A DNA stretch of 64,000 nucleotides from VXNE01 sp965208745 (GTDB lineage Bacteria > Pseudomonadota > Gammaproteobacteria > Pseudomonadales > Azotimanducaceae): NCBI GenBank assembly GCA_965208745.1, contig CBDBPN010000004.1, forward strand, positions 2,976,001-3,040,000. Reading direction: 5' to 3'. The stretch's first letter is position 1. Each line of letters opens with the position of its first letter. Made by a program: the position numbers and the translations under genes. Under the pieces are notes generated by a model. The model did not search any database, was not told the DNA's origin, and was given only the letters and a program-made list of their open reading frames with translations. Positions 63,224 through 64,000 of this stretch are shown one piece after another.

Positions 63224-64000
63224 CGCGTCCACCATATCACGGCGGCGCATCGCCCGGCGGTAGAGCGCTGTCCGGGACTCGCCGGTAGCGCGCGCGGCGA
63301 GCCGTGCCGCGCGTCCCGGCGGCAGCTCCTCGAGGAGGAGTTCGAGCAGCGCTTCCCCGCCGGACGGCGGCGGTTCCCCGGAACCCTCCAGCACGCACAC
63401 GAACTCGCCCCGCAAGGGGCCGATGCGCGTCATGGCGGCCGCAACCTGTCCGTGCACGATCGTCTCGAACACCTTGGTCATCTCCCGGCAGACCGTGATC
63501 TGCCGCTCCCCCGCACCCAGGTCCTCGAGGTCCTCGAGCGTCCCCGCCAGACGGTGGGGCGTCTCGAAGAACACGGTCGTCTCGGGTCTCCGGAGGAGCT
63601 TCGTCAGTGCCTGCCGACGAGGCCCCTTCCTGGCCGGCAGGAAACCCTCGAAGGTACAAGGCGCCGCCGGCAGGGGCGATGCGGAAAGCGCGGCGGTGAG
63701 CGCGCTCGGGCCGGGGACGGGGCTGACGGCGATGCCTGCGTCGTGCGCGGCCCGCACCAGCTCGAAGCCGGGGTCGGACAGCCGCGGCGTGCCGGCGTCG
63801 GAAACCAGCGCCACGTCCCGCCCTCCTTGGAGCCGCCGCATGACGCGCCGCGCCGCGGGCGCCTCGTTCTGATCGTGCAGCCTCAGGAGTTCACCGGGGG
63901 AAGCGTCGATGTGCCGCAACAGGATGCGGCAGCGTCTGGTATCTTCGCAGGCCACTGTCTCAACCGCTTTGAGGACGTTTGCCGCTCGTACGGTGAGGTC

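Overview
This is a high-GC (roughly two thirds G+C) bacterial chromosome segment. The gene content points to a gammaproteobacterium: division and cell wall (dcw) genes followed by an M23 peptidase, secA and argJ; a pilA-pilB-pilC-pilD-yacG locus; a homodimeric-type aceE-aceF; ampD-nadC; type A rnpB beside rsmI and mraZ; and groESL. MurE carries the DNPR motif of meso-diaminopimelate-adding enzymes, consistent with a Gram-negative. I cannot name a genus from the sequence alone.

Positions 1-6.1 kb are an accessory, damaged region. They hold a NYN nuclease gene, a frameshifted HNH-type gene running off the left edge, an IS1634-family transposase with a damaged start, a perfect 2 x 79 bp palindrome made of two copies of what looks like one end of an IS3-family element, and a GmrSD-type (DUF1524) restriction fragment joined head to head to a truncated Nudix gene. 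Positions 6.1-15.2 kb mix metabolic genes (HpcH/HpaI aldolase, acyl-CoA dehydrogenase, DsbA-like isomerase, a D-2-hydroxyacid dehydrogenase with a signal peptide), rsgA and a VapBC pair with three broken genes (SprT-like, FAD oxidoreductase, methyltransferase). Positions 15.2-20.4 kb form a compact minus-strand operon: SLC13 transporter, exonuclease I, and an OpuC-like ABC ATPase and binding-protein/permease fusion.

Positions 20.4-32.5 kb hold a lipoprotein peptidase, an acyltransferase, groESL under a CIRCE element with a clear promoter, an alkyltransferase-like protein, a coiled-coil protein built of six 18-residue repeats, an AmpG-like permease, a cobalamin adenosyltransferase, a TMADH/DgcA-like flavoenzyme and a remnant of a sodium:solute symporter. 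Next come aceEF, ampD, nadC, a small DUF2335 cassette beside tRNA-Thr, and the pilus assembly genes.

Positions 44-64 kb read leftward from rsmI: rnpB, mraZ, rsmH, ftsL, ftsI, murE, mraY, murD, ftsW, murC, ftsQ, ftsA, ftsZ, then the M23 peptidase, secA and argJ. Most dcw genes overlap by 1-19 nt, so they are very likely co-transcribed and translationally coupled. A strong promoter with three 10-bp-phased TGGG boxes, the MraZ operator type, drives the cluster. murF, murG, murB, ddl and lpxC are missing from their usual places, and coaE is missing between pilD and yacG, with no gap left behind. A 246-bp element with 21-bp terminal inverted repeats sits exactly between secA and argJ and supplies the secA stop codon.

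Several otherwise well-conserved genes carry single-base (-1) frameshifts. These could be true decay or residual long-read deletion errors, so calls of broken genes should be read with that in mind.
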